Part shown: one piece after another, positions 17,415 through 27,941 of the stretch
Layout: each line of letters begins with the position of its first letter
Position numbering within the stretch: the stretch's first letter is position 1
Program-made: the position numbers and the translations under genes
Assembly (NCBI GenBank): GCA_944386755.1
Contig: CALXCF010000003.1
Span: 1 to 64,000, forward strand
Direction: 5' to 3'
From: an uncultured Clostridia bacterium
GTDB lineage: Bacteria > Bacillota > Clostridia > TANB77 > CAG-508
DNA: 64,000 bases
Notes under the pieces: model-generated
The model's input: the letters and a program-made list of their open reading frames with translations, nothing else
Database searches by the model: none
Told to the model about the DNA's origin: nothing

Positions 17415-20250
17415 CTAATCCCTGTTTAGATATTTCTTTAAAAATTTTCCAGTATAACTTCTTTCATTATTACATATTTGCTCTGGTGTACCAACTGCAA
17501 CCACTTCTCCACCATTGTCTCCACCTTCTGGTCCTAAATCTATTATGTGGTCACATGTTTTTATTAAGTCCAAATTATGCTCAATTACAATTATTGTGTT
17601 TCCTGTGTCTACTAATCTTTGTAGTATATCAACTAATTTATGAACATCTGCTATATGAAGTCCTGTTGTTGGCTCATCTAATATATATAATGTTTTTCCT
17701 GTTGCTTTTTTAGATAGTTCTGTTGCAAGTTTTACCCTTTGTGCTTCTCCACCAGATAATGTTGTTGATGGTTGTCCTAATTTGATATAACTTAATCCTA
17801 CATCATATAATGTTTGAATTTTTTGTTTTATACGTGGTACTTTATCAAAAAATTTTAATGCCTCTTCTACTGTCATATCTAGTACATCTGCAATTGATTT
17901 TCCTTTATATTTTACTTCTAATGTTTCTCTGTTATATCTTTTTCCTTTACATACCTCACAAGGCACATAAATATCTGGTAAGAAGTGCATTTCGATTTTA
18001 TGAACTCCGTCACCATTACAACTTTCACATCTTCCTCCTGCAACATTGAAACTAAATCTTCCTTTTTGATATCCTCTAACTTTTGCTTCTTCAGTTGCTG
18101 CAAATAAGTCTCTAATAAAATCAAATACTCCTGTATATGTTGCTGGATTTGAACGAGGTGTTCTTCCTATTGGCGATTGATCTATATTTATTATTTTATC
18201 AATATTATTTAATCCTTTAACTGCTTTACATTTTCCTGGTTTTTCATTTGAACCATTTAATTCTTTTGCGATTGTTTTATATAATACTTCATTTACAAGT
18301 GTTGATTTTCCTGAACCTGAAACTCCTGTTACGCAGTTAAATACACCTAATGGAAATTTTACACTTATATTTTTCAAGTTGTTTTCAGTTGCACCTTGCA
18401 CTTCAATAACTTTTGTTTTTGTATGTTTTCTCCTTTTTTTAGGTACTGGTATCTGTTTTCTACCACTCAGATATTGACCTGTTATAGAATCCTCAACTTG
18501 TTTAACTTCTTCAGCAGTTCCGCTGTGCCATAACTTGTCCACCATGAGTTCCAGCACCTGGTCCGATATCGATTATTTGATCTGCTGCATACATTGTATC
18601 TTCATCGTGTTCAACAACAAGTAATGTATTTCCTAAATCTCTTAATTTCTTTAATGTTGCTAAAAGTTTATCATTATCTCTTTGATGTAATCCTATACTT
18701 GGTTCATCTAAGATATATAATACTCCTGTCAAACCTGAACCAATTTGCGTTGCTAAACGAATTCTTTGAGCTTCTCCACCTGATAATGTTCCTGCATTTC
18801 TTGATAGAGTTAGATATTCCAATCCAACATCCATTAAAAATTGCAATCTTTGGTCAATTTCTTTTAATATTAATTCTGAAATCATTGCTTCTGTTTTGTT
18901 TAGTTCTAAGTTATTTAAATAAGACTTTATTTTATCAATTGACATTTCTGTTAATTCGTTTATGTTTTTATCTCCTACTTTTATTGATAAAATTTCCGGC
19001 TTTAATCTTGCTCCATGACAAGCATAACATTCTGAATTTGTCATATACATCTCATAAAAGTCTCTCATTCCTTGAGATTTCGTTTCGTTATGACGTCTAT
19101 CTAATGTTGGCAATACTCCTTCAAATGGTGCTGTGAATTTTCTTGTACCTGCATAAGATGAATATTCAAAATCAATTTCTTCATCACCAGTACCATATAA
19201 AATCTTTTCCATAAACCATCTTGGTAAATCTTTTATTTTTTTACCTTTTATATCTATTCCATAATGTCTACCAATACTTTCAAAATACATTTTTGCCATT
19301 GTATCGCCTTTTTTCATAGTGCTTGAACCAAATGCTTTTATTCCATCGTAAAGAGTTTTATTCTTGTCTGGCACAATTAAATCTTCATCCATTTTCATTA
19401 AATAACCAATACCTGTACAAGTTGGACAAGCACCAAATGGATTATTGAATGAAAACATTCTTGGAGTTAATTCTGGAAAACTAAATCCACAATCAGGACA
19501 TGCATAGTTACAACTATATAATTTTGGCTCTTTTCCTACAACATATATTAAAACCAATTGGTTTGCATGTTTTAATGCTACTTCAACAGATTCGGTTAAT
19601 CTACTAATTATATCTGGTTTTATTACTAATCTATCTACAACTAATTCTACATTATGCTTCTTTTTTCTATCTATTTCTATATCATCAGAAAGTTCATATA
19701 CTTCTCCATCCACTCTTACTCTCACGAAACCTTCTTTCTGATATTCTTGAAATTGCTTTACAAATTCTCCTTTACGCCCTCTTACAACTGGTGCTAATAC
19801 TTGGATTCTTGTACCTTCTTCTAATGTCATTATATTATCGATTATCTGGTCGATTGACTGTTTTTCGATTTTTTTATGACAGTTTGGACAATATGGCACT
19901 CCAATTCTTGCATATAAAAGACGTATGTAGTCATATATTTCTGTTACTGTTCCAACTGTTGAACGAGGATTTTTTGATGTGGTTTTTTGGTCTATTGAAA
20001 TCGCAGGAGACAACCCATCTATTCTTTCTACATTTGGCTTTTCCATTAATCCTAAGAACTGTCTTGCATATGATGATAGACTTTCTACATATCTTCTTTG
20101 TCCTTCAGCATATAATGTGTCAAATGCTAGACTTGATTTTCCAGAACCTGAAAGTCCTGTAATTACTACTAATTTATCTCTTGGTATTTCTAAATCTATA
20201 TTTTTTAAATTATGTTCTTTTGCACCTTTTATAATTATTTTATCGTTCAT
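17415..20250 (-). CDS. uvrA: UvrA excinuclease ATPase, split by a +1 shift at a CGG codon
   Basis: Two overlapping frames (18511-20250 and 17415-18557) make one UvrA of about 944 aa, the expected length. N part: Walker [21 protein letters not shown], zinc site CPNCHKK, first signature [17 protein letters not shown] part: second Walker [14 protein letters not shown], zinc finger [14 protein letters not shown]...[27 protein letters not shown]. The break is exact: frame 0 reads GCA CAG CGG AAC TGC TGA (CGG at 18520-18522). Skipping the C gives QVMAQGTAEEV, matching GGQVISAGTPEEV of other UvrA proteins with no residue gained or lost. Either +1 frameshifting at CGG or, less likely, a sequence error. 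Confidence 0.92.
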
Positions 20251-20396
20251 AATTTTCCTCCATTTTGTACGAATATTATATACACAATTTAACGAAAAGT
20301 CAATATTTTAGAGAACATTTTTTCGTATTTTTATATATTTTTTAGGCACCCTATATTAGAGTGCCTTTGGTCAGTTCAAATTATTTGAAGCTTTTT

Positions 20397-20954
20397 TCAA
20401 AATTTTCCAAAGAATTCATCATAAAAATCATCATCAATATAGAAGTTATCCAAATACGAATCATCTTTTTCTAAACAAAAACCTTCTGTAATGTATTTAA
20501 ATTTACCATTCTCATCTATTTTTATTTCCTCTTTAGAAATATATTTCTCACACTCTTCCCATTCAGCTAATAATTTCCAATCATGTCCTTTTCTTTCTAC
20601 TGCAAGAATTTCGCTTAATAGTTCAGTTTTCATATTAAAAGAAAATTCTACACAAGCATCTGCATTTTTATGAGCAAATTCCTTACCTGAAATAAATCTA
20701 TACACGCATACGCCGTAGCAATTTATTGGATTGTATGGTACATATCCAAATTCTCCTGGATAACCCACATCTACTGCATATCTTCGTTCATTATATTCAA
20801 AATAATGTCCAAAGCAATCTATAGATGTTTCTTCCGTTCCGTCATGCCCATTATATAATATATCATCTTTTTTATATTGGTATAAATGATAAAAAGCATT
20901 ATATAATTCGTTAAAAGTTTTTGTTATGATTTTCTTTCTTTTTGCTTTGTTCAT
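20397..20954 (-). CDS. Hypothetical soluble protein, 185 aa
   Basis: No recognised domain. Acidic and aromatic-rich (many Tyr/Phe), with a basic N terminus and a central segment DVGYPGEFGYVPYNPINCYG. No signal or membrane segment. GGAGG ribosome site. A short hairpin (AGGCAC...GTGCCT, 20345-20368) follows it without a clear T run on its strand. It stands alone between fhs and uvrA. Confidence 0.6.
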   Translation of the reverse strand: MNKAKRKKIITKTFNELYNAFYHLYQYKKDDILYNGHDGTEETSIDCFGHYFEYNERRYAVDVGYPGEFGYVPYNPINCYGVCVYRFISGKEFAHKNADACVEFSFNMKTELLSEILAVERKGHDWKLLAEWEECEKYISKEEIKIDENGKFKYITEGFCLEKDDSYLDNFYIDDDFYDEFFGKF

Positions 20955-21113
20955 AATTTTTCCTCCATTTCAAATTTGAACATTAGGTTACTTTATATTA
21001 AATCCAGCCTGACCATACTAGATAAAATAAAAATGATAAAATACTTTATGTATAGTATTTTATCACATATTTCTAAAAAAATAAACTGTAATTATTAAAA
21101 ATTTTATTATAAC

Positions 21114-22775
21114 TTAGAAAATCCCTACAATTTCTCCATTATCATCAATATCAATACTCTCTGCTGCAGGTATCTTTGGAAGTCCAGGCATAGTCATAAT
21201 TTTACCTGCAAGAACTACTATAAATCCTGCCCCCGCTTTTAACTCTACATTTCTAACATGTATATTATATTCATCTTTACATTCTAAGTTCTTTGCATCA
21301 TCTGAAAAAGAATATTGTGTTTTAGCAATACAAACTGGTAAATTCCCATAACCTAATTTTTCTATTTTTTCAATTTCTTTTTCTGCTTCTTCTGAATATT
21401 CAACATCTTTCGCTCCATAAATCTTAATTGCAACTTTTTGTATTTTAGATTTTATATTCTCATCTAAATCATACATATACTTGAAATCTTCTTTTTGTTC
21501 AGTTAAATTTACTAATTTATTTGCAATGTCAATTGCACCTTCTCCACCTTTTGCCCATCCTTCAACTAGACTTAATTCAACACCTTTTTCATTCAATCTT
21601 TGTTCTACAAACTCAATCTCTTTTTCTGTATCTTGATTATATCTATTTAATGCAACTATGACATTCAATCCAAATTTATTTTTTAAATTATCTATATGTC
21701 TATATAGATTATCCATTCCTTTTTCTAGACCTTCTAGATTTTCTTCCTGTATCTTATCCTTTTCTACTCCACCATGATATTTAATAGCTTTAATTGTTGC
21801 AACCAATACTACTGCATCTGGTTTTAATTCTGCTTTCCTGCATTTAATATCTAGGAATTTCTCTGCTCCTAAATCAGCACCAAATCCTGCTTCTGTTATA
21901 ACATAATCTCCTAGTTTTAAAGCCATTTTAGTTGCAATAATACTATTACATCCATGTGCTATATTTGCAAATGGTCCACCATGTACAATTGCTGGTGTAT
22001 GTTCTAAAGTTTGTACTAAATTAGGTTTAATAGCATCTTTTAAAAGAACTGTCATAGCACCTTGTGCATTTAATTGCCTGCTATATATAGGTTCTCCTTC
22101 TTTATTATAACCTACTAAAATATTTCCAAGTCTTGTTTTTAAATCTTCTATATTTTCTGCTAAACAAACAATTGCCATGATTTCAGATGCAACAGTTATA
22201 TCAAATGAATCTCTACGTGGTACTATTTTCTTTTCTCCAGATAAACCTGTTTCAACTGCTCTTAATTGCCTATCATTTAAATCAACGCATCTTTTCCATA
22301 CAACTCTATCAAAACCTAATTCATTTCCAAAATAGATATGATTATCAATTAGGCTAGATAATAGATTATTTGCAGCTGTCATTGCATGAATATCACCTGT
22401 AAAGTGTAAGTTTATATCTTCCATTGGTGCTATTTGCACTTTTCCACCACCAGTTGCTCCACCTTTTATTCCAAAAACAGGCCCAAGTGAAGGCTCTCTT
22501 AATGCAAGTATTGATTTTTTTCCTATTTTCTGTAGTCCATCAGCAATTGCTATTGACATGGTAGTTTTTCCTTCACCTAATGGTGTTGGACTGATTGCCG
22601 TAACTAATATCAATGTTCCATCTTTTTTATCTTTTCTTTTTTCATATACTTCATTTGAGATTTTAGCCTTATATTTTCCATATTGCTCTATATCATCTTC
22701 TTCAATCCCTACTTTTTTAGCTACATCTACAATTTTTTCTAACTTTGTATTTCTTGCAATTTCAATATCTGTCAT
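21114..22775 (-). CDS. fhs: Formate-tetrahydrofolate ligase
   Basis: About 553 aa. ATP-dependent activation of formate to 10-formyl-THF, part of one-carbon metabolism and of the Wood-Ljungdahl methyl branch. Motifs: TPLGEGKTTMSIAIADGLQ (P-loop), REPSLGPVFGIKGGATGGGK, LHFTGDIHAM, and EAGFGADLGAEKF. The start MTDIEIARN at 22775 is preferred, with AAAGGGTG upstream; the ATG at 22802 overlaps the previous gene and lacks a site. The 3' end of the PAP2-like gene overlaps the upstream region by a few bases, suggesting coupling. Confidence 0.96.
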   Translation of the reverse strand: MTDIEIARNTKLEKIVDVAKKVGIEEDDIEQYGKYKAKISNEVYEKRKDKKDGTLILVTAISPTPLGEGKTTMSIAIADGLQKIGKKSILALREPSLGPVFGIKGGATGGGKVQIAPMEDINLHFTGDIHAMTAANNLLSSLIDNHIYFGNELGFDRVVWKRCVDLNDRQLRAVETGLSGEKKIVPRRDSFDITVASEIMAIVCLAENIEDLKTRLGNILVGYNKEGEPIYSRQLNAQGAMTVLLKDAIKPNLVQTLEHTPAIVHGGPFANIAHGCNSIIATKMALKLGDYVITEAGFGADLGAEKFLDIKCRKAELKPDAVVLVATIKAIKYHGGVEKDKIQEENLEGLEKGMDNLYRHIDNLKNKFGLNVIVALNRYNQDTEKEIEFVEQRLNEKGVELSLVEGWAKGGEGAIDIANKLVNLTEQKEDFKYMYDLDENIKSKIQKVAIKIYGAKDVEYSEEAEKEIEKIEKLGYGNLPVCIAKTQYSFSDDAKNLECKDEYNIHVRNVELKAGAGFIVVLAGKIMTMPGLPKIPAAESIDIDDNGEIVGIF

Positions 22776-22794
22776 AACAATCACCCTTTCCTTT

Positions 22795-23235
22795 TTATGC
22801 AACTAATCCAACCACTAGTCCAATTAGTGCTCCTACAAATACTTGTACCGGTGTATGCCCTAAGACTTCAACTAACTTTTCTGAAACCTGAACACCTGTT
22901 AACCCTGGTGTTTCTACTAATTTATTTAATAAAGCTGCTTGTTTTCCAGCTGCTCTTCTGACTCCACACGCATCATACATTACAACAAATGCAACAATAA
23001 AAGATAACGCAAAAAGAGGAGTTCCTACACCTTCATATTTTCCGATTAATGTCGCCAATCCTACAACAACTGCTGAATGAGAACTTGGCATTCCTCCAGC
23101 TCCTAAAATTCTTTTAAAATTAAATTTTTTAGTTGTCACTAGGTCATAAATTAATTTAAATAGCTGTATACAAAACCATAGTAAAAATGGTATATATATG
23201 TATTTATTTTGTATAAAAGTCATAAAATCGTTCAT
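22795..23235 (-). CDS. Divergent PAP2-family membrane protein (DUF212)
   Basis: 146 aa with several hydrophobic helices. The DUF212 signature residues are present: GAGGMPSSHSA, YDACGVRRAAGKQA and LGHTPVQVFVG. Related to acid phosphatase/vanadium haloperoxidase-type PAP2 enzymes; likely a lipid- or polyprenyl-phosphate phosphatase in the membrane, though its substrate is not known. Immediately upstream of fhs. Confidence 0.88.
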   Translation of the reverse strand: MNDFMTFIQNKYIYIPFLLWFCIQLFKLIYDLVTTKKFNFKRILGAGGMPSSHSAVVVGLATLIGKYEGVGTPLFALSFIVAFVVMYDACGVRRAAGKQAALLNKLVETPGLTGVQVSEKLVEVLGHTPVQVFVGALIGLVVGLVA

Positions 23236-23277
23236 ACTTCTCTCCCTTTTATTCTTAATTTTCTTTAGATTAAGTTA

Positions 23278-23508
23278 TTAGTTATTTTCTGCATCAAAAT
23301 TCTCTTCTTTCATATCTCCATCTTGATTAACCAAAATTGTAATTTTCTTTTCAGCTTCTTCTAAAACCTTATTACATTCTTTTGAAAGTTTAATTCCTTC
23401 TTCAAATTTTGCAACTGATTCGTCTAAACTTAAATCTCCTTTTTCTAATTCTGTTACTATTTTTTCTAATTCTGCCATTTGTTCTTCAAAATTTTTATTT
23501 TTTTCCAT
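23278..23508 (-). CDS. xseB: Exodeoxyribonuclease VII small subunit
   Basis: 76 aa, two long helices: FEEQMAELEKIVTELEKGDL followed by SLDESVAKFEEGIKLSKECN, the defining XseB sequence. It forms the exonuclease VII complex with XseA. Start chosen at ATG 23508, 11 nt after AAAGGA; the GTG at 23517 is too close to that site. A 126-bp family B element separates it from xseA. Confidence 0.93.
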   Translation of the reverse strand: MEKNKNFEEQMAELEKIVTELEKGDLSLDESVAKFEEGIKLSKECNKVLEEAEKKITILVNQDGDMKEENFDAENN

Positions 23509-23542
23509 TCTACTCACATTCCTTTCCTTTTATGCTTCTATT

Positions 23543-23668
23543 AGGTTGGAAAAGAATTAAATTTTGGCAAGGAAAACGAGTTTGAAATTTATGAGGCGTA
23601 CTGACTGTACGTTGATTAAATTTCAAATAAAGTTTGACGACGCCAAAATTGTAATTATTTTTCAACCT
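23543..23668. repeat. Family B structured element between xseA and xseB
   Basis: Terminal arms AGGTTGGAAAAGAATTAAAT and ATTGTAATTATTTTTCAACCT pair. Internal arms TTTGAAATTTAT/ATTAAATTTCAAA and the tip CGTACtgactGTACG also pair. It starts 7 nt after the xseA stop (reading leftward) and ends 34 nt before xseB. Confidence 0.75.
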
Positions 23669-23674
23669 GTCTCC

Positions 23675-24871
23675 CTAATCCCTGACAATTGCATTCTTCT
23701 TTCCATCAGCTAATCTTATTAATATTTCATCACCTGATTTTAACTCTGCCACTTTGTTTACTATTTTACCATCTTTTTCTGTAATTGAATATCCCCTTAG
23801 AAGTGTTTTTAACGGACTATATGCGTCTAGTTTTGCAGTTAGTTCAACAAAGGTTGACTTTTCTTTTTCATATTTTGTTTTTATTATATTCTCTAATTTT
23901 TTTATGTATTGGTCTACTACTAAATATTGGTCTTGTATTTTTCTAGTTGGTTCTTTAAATACACTACTTGCCATACATTTTTCATATCTCATTTGCATAA
24001 GCTCTACTTTTTTTATTAAAGATATTCTTAATCTATTTTGATATCCTAATATTTTTTGCTTTACTTCATAGATATCTGGTACAGCAAGTTCTGCTGCAGC
24101 AGATGGCGTTGGCGCTCTTAAGTCTGCAACAAAATCTGATATTGAAAAGTCTGTTTCATGTCCTACTGCTGATATTATTGGTATTTCTGAATCATATATT
24201 GCTCTTGCGACAATTTCTTCATTAAATGGCCATAAATCTTCTAGTGAACCTCCACCTCTAGCTAATATTAATACATCTGCTAAATTATTTTCATTCATAT
24301 ATCTAATTCCATCTGCTATTTTTTCAGCTGCTCCTTCTCCTTGTACTGCTACTGGTAATAACCTGATATATACATTTGGATTTCTTCTTATTGAAACATT
24401 TATTATATCTCTTATAACTGAACCAGTTTGAGAAGTTAATACCCCTATAACTTTTGGCATTACAGGAATAGACTTTTTGTGTGTTTCGTCAAATAGTCCT
24501 TCTTTTTCTAATTTTTCTTTTAATTCTTGATATTTTGCATATAAATCACCCACACCGTCTTCTTCCATTGCTTGTGCATATACTTGGTAGACTCCATCTC
24601 TTTCAAATACTGATACACTTCCTAATATAAATACTTTCATTCCATCCTTTGGTGTAAAGTTTAATTTTTGTGCATATGATTTAAACATTATACATTTTAC
24701 TAATGATTTTTCATCTTTTAGTGTAAAATACATATGTCCAGTATAATGATGTTTAAAATTAGATATTTCTCCTTTTATTAATATATGATTTAAATATTCA
24801 TCATTTGCTATCTTTTCTTTTATGTATTGATTTAGATAAGATACCGTAATTGCCATATTTGCATATTTCAT
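23675..24871 (-). CDS. xseA: Exodeoxyribonuclease VII large subunit
   Basis: About 398 aa. N-terminal OB-fold (ILIKGEISNFKHHYTGHMYF) then the catalytic domain with GVLTSQTGSVIRDI, ILARGGGSLEDLWPFNEE, SAVGHETDFSISDFVADLRA and PTPSAAAELA. It degrades single-stranded DNA together with XseB. Start MKYANMAITV taken at 24871; ATGs further upstream lie too near AAAGGA. It lies between nusB and xseB, the usual Firmicutes order. Confidence 0.94.
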   Translation of the reverse strand: MKYANMAITVSYLNQYIKEKIANDEYLNHILIKGEISNFKHHYTGHMYFTLKDEKSLVKCIMFKSYAQKLNFTPKDGMKVFILGSVSVFERDGVYQVYAQAMEEDGVGDLYAKYQELKEKLEKEGLFDETHKKSIPVMPKVIGVLTSQTGSVIRDIINVSIRRNPNVYIRLLPVAVQGEGAAEKIADGIRYMNENNLADVLILARGGGSLEDLWPFNEEIVARAIYDSEIPIISAVGHETDFSISDFVADLRAPTPSAAAELAVPDIYEVKQKILGYQNRLRISLIKKVELMQMRYEKCMASSVFKEPTRKIQDQYLVVDQYIKKLENIIKTKYEKEKSTFVELTAKLDAYSPLKTLLRGYSITEKDGKIVNKVAELKSGDEILIRLADGKKNAIVRD

Positions 24872-24930
24872 TTCTAGTATCATTCCTTTCACATCTTAAG
24901 TCACAATTCAAAATTTTAAATTTTTGCAAG

Positions 24931-24996
24931 CAAAATTTCATTTAAAATACAAGGAAAAATACTTTTGTATATAACCTAGCTTTAAATGAAATTTTA
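24931..24996. repeat. Family B core-like hairpin between nusB and xseA
   Basis: CAAAATTTCATTTAAA pairs with TTTAAATGAAATTTTA, with AAGG, the tip ATACTTTTGTAT and AACCTAGC between. This matches the inside of the family B copy at 28463 (AAGGGCGCATAC...GTATGTAACCGCG) with compensating changes, but lacks the AGGTTGG ends. Confidence 0.55.
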
Positions 24997-25007
24997 GTCT
25001 ATAAATA

Positions 25008-25424
25008 TTAATTTACAATACTTGCTAATACTCCATTAACAAAGTTTTTAGATGAGTCTTCTCCGTATTTCTTAGCTAATTCTACAGCTTCATTTATAAC
25101 AACTTTAAATGGTAGTTCTTTATATTGAATTTCATAAATTGCTAATTTTAAAATTGCTAAATCAATTTTTGAAATTCTATCTATTTTCCAATCCTTTTTT
25201 AGATTTTTTTCTATTTGATTTATAATTTTTTCTTTGTTTTTTTCAATTCCAAAAATCGCATCCTGTATATATTCTTTTGCATTTTTATCTGTGATATCAT
25301 TATTTTCAATATATAAATCTACCGCTTCTTGCAAATCTTCTTGACTTAAAGAATTATCTTGTTTTTGTATCTCTAAGCTATATATTAGTTCAAATGCTTT
25401 TTCACGTATTGCTGACCTATTCAT
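25008..25424 (-). CDS. nusB: Transcription antitermination factor NusB
   Basis: 138 aa, all-helical. [19 protein letters not shown] at the start and [38 protein letters not shown] near the end are diagnostic. NusB acts with NusE in rRNA antitermination. It precedes xseA as in Bacillus. Confidence 0.95.
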   Translation of the reverse strand: MNRSAIREKAFELIYSLEIQKQDNSLSQEDLQEAVDLYIENNDITDKNAKEYIQDAIFGIEKNKEKIINQIEKNLKKDWKIDRISKIDLAILKLAIYEIQYKELPFKVVINEAVELAKKYGEDSSKNFVNGVLASIVN

Positions 25425-25447
25425 TTCTTACTTTTCCCCTTTAATTT

Positions 25448-25651
25448 CTACATTTTATCTATAAAACCTTTTAATTTTGATTTTACATCTTCTTTGTTCT
25501 GTTGTACATAATTTCCAATAAAAGCACCTAATATTAATACTACAATTGCCAATATTAAATCATGTAATCTAGTTACTAAAATTAATATTGCTACTATAAT
25601 ACCAATTATTGCTCCTTTATATTGACTCCAGAAATTCTTAAAATTATCCAT
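25448..25651 (-). CDS. DUF2273 small membrane protein of the Asp23 set
   Basis: 67 aa: short start, two hydrophobic helices (GAIIGIIVAILILVTRLHDL, LAIVVLILGAFIGNYV) and a charged tail. This matches the small DUF2273 membrane protein that accompanies amaP and asp23 genes. Start at ATG 25651, about 9 nt after GAGAGGA; the ATG at 25660 touches that site. Function unknown. Confidence 0.85.
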   Translation of the reverse strand: MDNFKNFWSQYKGAIIGIIVAILILVTRLHDLILAIVVLILGAFIGNYVQQNKEDVKSKLKGFIDKM

Positions 25652-25701
25652 TTGAATCATTCCTCTCTGACATTTCTAATTTTTCATGTTTTGCATAAAT
25701 C

Positions 25702-25827
25702 CGATTGGAAAAGAATTAAATTTTGGCTAGGAAAACAAGTTTGAAATTTATGAGGCGTACTATTTGTACGTTGATTAAATTTCAAATGCAGTTTGACGAC
25801 GCCAAAATTGTAATTATTTTTCAATCG
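25702..25827. repeat. Family B structured element overlapping the amaP stop
   Basis: Arms CGATTGGAAAAGAATTAAAT and ATTGTAATTATTTTTCAATCG pair. The outermost bases have changed on both sides relative to the copy at 23543 (AGGTTG/CAACCT there, CGATTG/CAATCG here), so pairing is kept. Tip CGTACtatttGTACG. The element supplies the last codons and stop of amaP. Confidence 0.75.
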
Positions 25828-26368
25828 ACTCCTTTGGAGCAACTTTCTTAACAGTAATATTTACTTCTTTAACTTCTAAATCTGTTGCCACTTTTATTTT
25901 ATCTTTTATCTTATTTTGTAAATTTGCTGATAAATCTTTGATAACTGCATTTGCATTTACAATTAATGTAACATATACTCTAACATTGTTATCTTTATCT
26001 AAATCTACTCTTGTTGTAACATCTTCAGCACTTTCAAAATTTAATGCAACTGAATTAACTAAATTTTCAATTGTTTCTTTTGATATCATCAATTTTCCAT
26101 TATCATTTTCTAGTAAAACTCCTTGTCTTTCTTTTATTTGCTCTCTTGATGTTGAATCAAAGAATACACATTTTATTGAAAGTAAAATAAATATTACACA
26201 TACTGCTAAAACAATATTTGTTATTGTTCCTCCTGATATCATTCCTTCAACTACTCTACCTGCTACATCTAAATCTAACCATCCAAATATTAGTAGACAT
26301 AATATTATTGATAGTATTAATATTATATTAGAATATATAATTAATGTGATTTTTTCTAAAGTTTTCAT
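25814..26368 (-). CDS. amaP: Alkaline shock response membrane anchor AmaP
   Basis: 184 aa. Two N-terminal membrane helices (SNIILILSIILCLLIFGWLD, GTITNIVLAVCVIFILLSIK) followed by a cytoplasmic Asp23-like domain (about 85-175: ISKETIENLVNSVALNFESA, VYVTLIVNANAVIKDLSANL). AmaP tethers Asp23 to the membrane. The final residues (PKESIEK) are encoded inside the family B element. Confidence 0.88.
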   Translation of the reverse strand: MKTLEKITLIIYSNIILILSIILCLLIFGWLDLDVAGRVVEGMISGGTITNIVLAVCVIFILLSIKCVFFDSTSREQIKERQGVLLENDNGKLMISKETIENLVNSVALNFESAEDVTTRVDLDKDNNVRVYVTLIVNANAVIKDLSANLQNKIKDKIKVATDLEVKEVNITVKKVAPKESIEK

Positions 26369-26421
26369 TTCATTTCCTCCTATTTTGCTTTATTTCTTAT
26401 TATTTCCTTATATCTTTTAAT

Positions 26422-26877
26422 TTAGTCATCATTTTGTTCGTCGTTTTCTGTTTCTGTTTTTTCAGCTATTGCTGTGTCTGTATTTACACCTTGAACATGA
26501 ACGTTAACTTCCTCAACAACTAAGCCTGTCATATTTTCTACTGCTTTTTTTACTCTATTTTGGATTTCGAAAGCAACATCTGGTATTCTTGAGCCATATT
26601 CTACTATGATATTTACATCTAGCTTAGCTTTCCCATCATTAATATCAGCCTTGATTCCTTTTGCAAGGTTTTTCTTACCACTAAATACTTCTGATATTCC
26701 TCCTGCAAATCCTCCTGCCATTCCAGCAACTCCTTGTACTTCTGAAACAGCTACTCCTGCAATAACAGCTACAACATCACTTGATATTTGTATTCCGTCA
26801 TTTTCTGATTTTATTTCTTCGTCTAATTCTACAACTTCCCCTTTATTATCTTCATTCACTTTGTTTTCTTCACTCAT
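26422..26877 (-). CDS. Asp23/Gls24 family envelope stress protein
   Basis: 151 aa. Asp23 domain from about residue 25: IQISSDVVAVIAGVAVSEVQ, GVAGMAGGFAGGISEVF, LDVNIIVEYGSRIPDVAFEI, VEEVNVHVQGV. Start MSEENKVNED at 26877 follows GGAGG; the longer reading upstream would translate the fmt terminator. Acidic tails at both ends. Belongs with amaP and the DUF2273 gene. Confidence 0.93.
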   Translation of the reverse strand: MSEENKVNEDNKGEVVELDEEIKSENDGIQISSDVVAVIAGVAVSEVQGVAGMAGGFAGGISEVFSGKKNLAKGIKADINDGKAKLDVNIIVEYGSRIPDVAFEIQNRVKKAVENMTGLVVEEVNVHVQGVNTDTAIAEKTETENDEQNDD

Positions 26878-26901
26878 ATGAATTCCTCCTATCCATATAT
26901 C

Positions 26902-26946
26902 AAAAAAGATATACTTATTTTTTCCATATAAGTATATCAATTTTTT
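26902..26946. terminator. Terminator between fmt and asp23
   Basis: GATATACTTAT...ATAAGTATATC with T runs on both sides. On the minus strand it follows fmt and separates it from asp23. Confidence 0.8.
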
Positions 26947-26964
26947 TTATATTTTACAACTATT

Positions 26965-27921
26965 TTATTCAAAAACATCAAATTCTTGTATTGAGTTTCC
27001 TCTTAGATAATCTTGAATTGACATTCTTTTTGCATTTTCTCCTTGAATTTCCAATACTTTTATAATTCCACTCTTTGCTTTAATATATAATCCATCTTTA
27101 CTATCTGATAATAAAACTACACCATTTCTTAAAAAGTCAAGATTTTCTACCATTATCTCATCTTCCTTAGCTAAATCAACTTTCCAGAACTTAATCTTTT
27201 TACCATTTAAAAATGTATAAGCTCCCATAATTGGATTTAACCCTCTAACCAAATTCTTAATTTCCTGCGCTGTTTTTTTATTCCAATCAATTTTCGCCAT
27301 TTCTTTTGACAACATTGGAGCAATAGTAAAATTATCTCCTTGTTTTTCTCTTGGTGCTGTTCCTTTCTCTATTTCCTTTAAAGTTTTAACTAAAAGTTCT
27401 CCACCTATTTTAGAAAGTCTATCCCATAATTCTCCTGTTGTTTCATTTTCTCCAATTTCTACTTCTTGTTTTAAAATCATATCACCTGTATCCATACCTT
27501 CATCCATATACATTGTTGTAATTCCAGTTGTTTTATCTCCATTTAATACTGCCCATTGGATTGGTGCTGCACCTCTATATTTTGGAAGTAATGAACCATG
27601 TACATTAATGCAACCTAATCTTGGAATTTCTAATATTTCTTTTGGTAGAATTTTTCCATATGCTACAACACATATAACATCTGGATTTAGATTTTTAATT
27701 TCTTCAATAAATTCTACATTTTTTCTAACTTTTTCTGGTTGATATATTTTTAATCCTTTTCCCTCTGCATATTCTTTTACAGGAGATGCTACCATCTTCA
27801 TTCCTCTACCCTTTGGCTTGTCCGGATTTGTTACTACTCCTATAACATCATAATTTGCTTCTACTAAACTTTTTAAAGACTCCTTAGCAAAGTCTGGTGT
27901 TCCCATAAACAAAACTCTCAT
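26965..27921 (-). CDS. fmt: Methionyl-tRNA formyltransferase
   Basis: 318 aa. Transfers a formyl group from 10-formyl-THF to initiator Met-tRNA. Motifs: MGTPDFAKESLKSL, TNPDKPKGRGMK, NVHGSLLPKYRGAAPIQWA with the catalytic His-Gly-Ser-Leu-Leu-Pro, and MDEGMDTGD. It follows def by 20 nt, so start-Met formylation and deformylation genes are co-transcribed with priA. Confidence 0.96.
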   Translation of the reverse strand: MRVLFMGTPDFAKESLKSLVEANYDVIGVVTNPDKPKGRGMKMVASPVKEYAEGKGLKIYQPEKVRKNVEFIEEIKNLNPDVICVVAYGKILPKEILEIPRLGCINVHGSLLPKYRGAAPIQWAVLNGDKTTGITTMYMDEGMDTGDMILKQEVEIGENETTGELWDRLSKIGGELLVKTLKEIEKGTAPREKQGDNFTIAPMLSKEMAKIDWNKKTAQEIKNLVRGLNPIMGAYTFLNGKKIKFWKVDLAKEDEIMVENLDFLRNGVVLLSDSKDGLYIKAKSGIIKVLEIQGENAKRMSIQDYLRGNSIQEFDVFE

Positions 27922-27941
27922 AGTTTTTAAATCGTCCTTTC

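Noticed and set aside
17415-20250. uvrA, ruvX and the glucosaminidase gene as ordinary decayed pseudogenes or sequencing indels
   Set aside because: All three breaks fall on the same very rare codon with the same repair, which random decay or random error does not explain; kept as an alternative to test with raw reads.
21114-22802. THF riboswitch in front of fhs
   Set aside because: The upstream region is occupied by the PAP2-like gene and shows no folate-riboswitch sequence.
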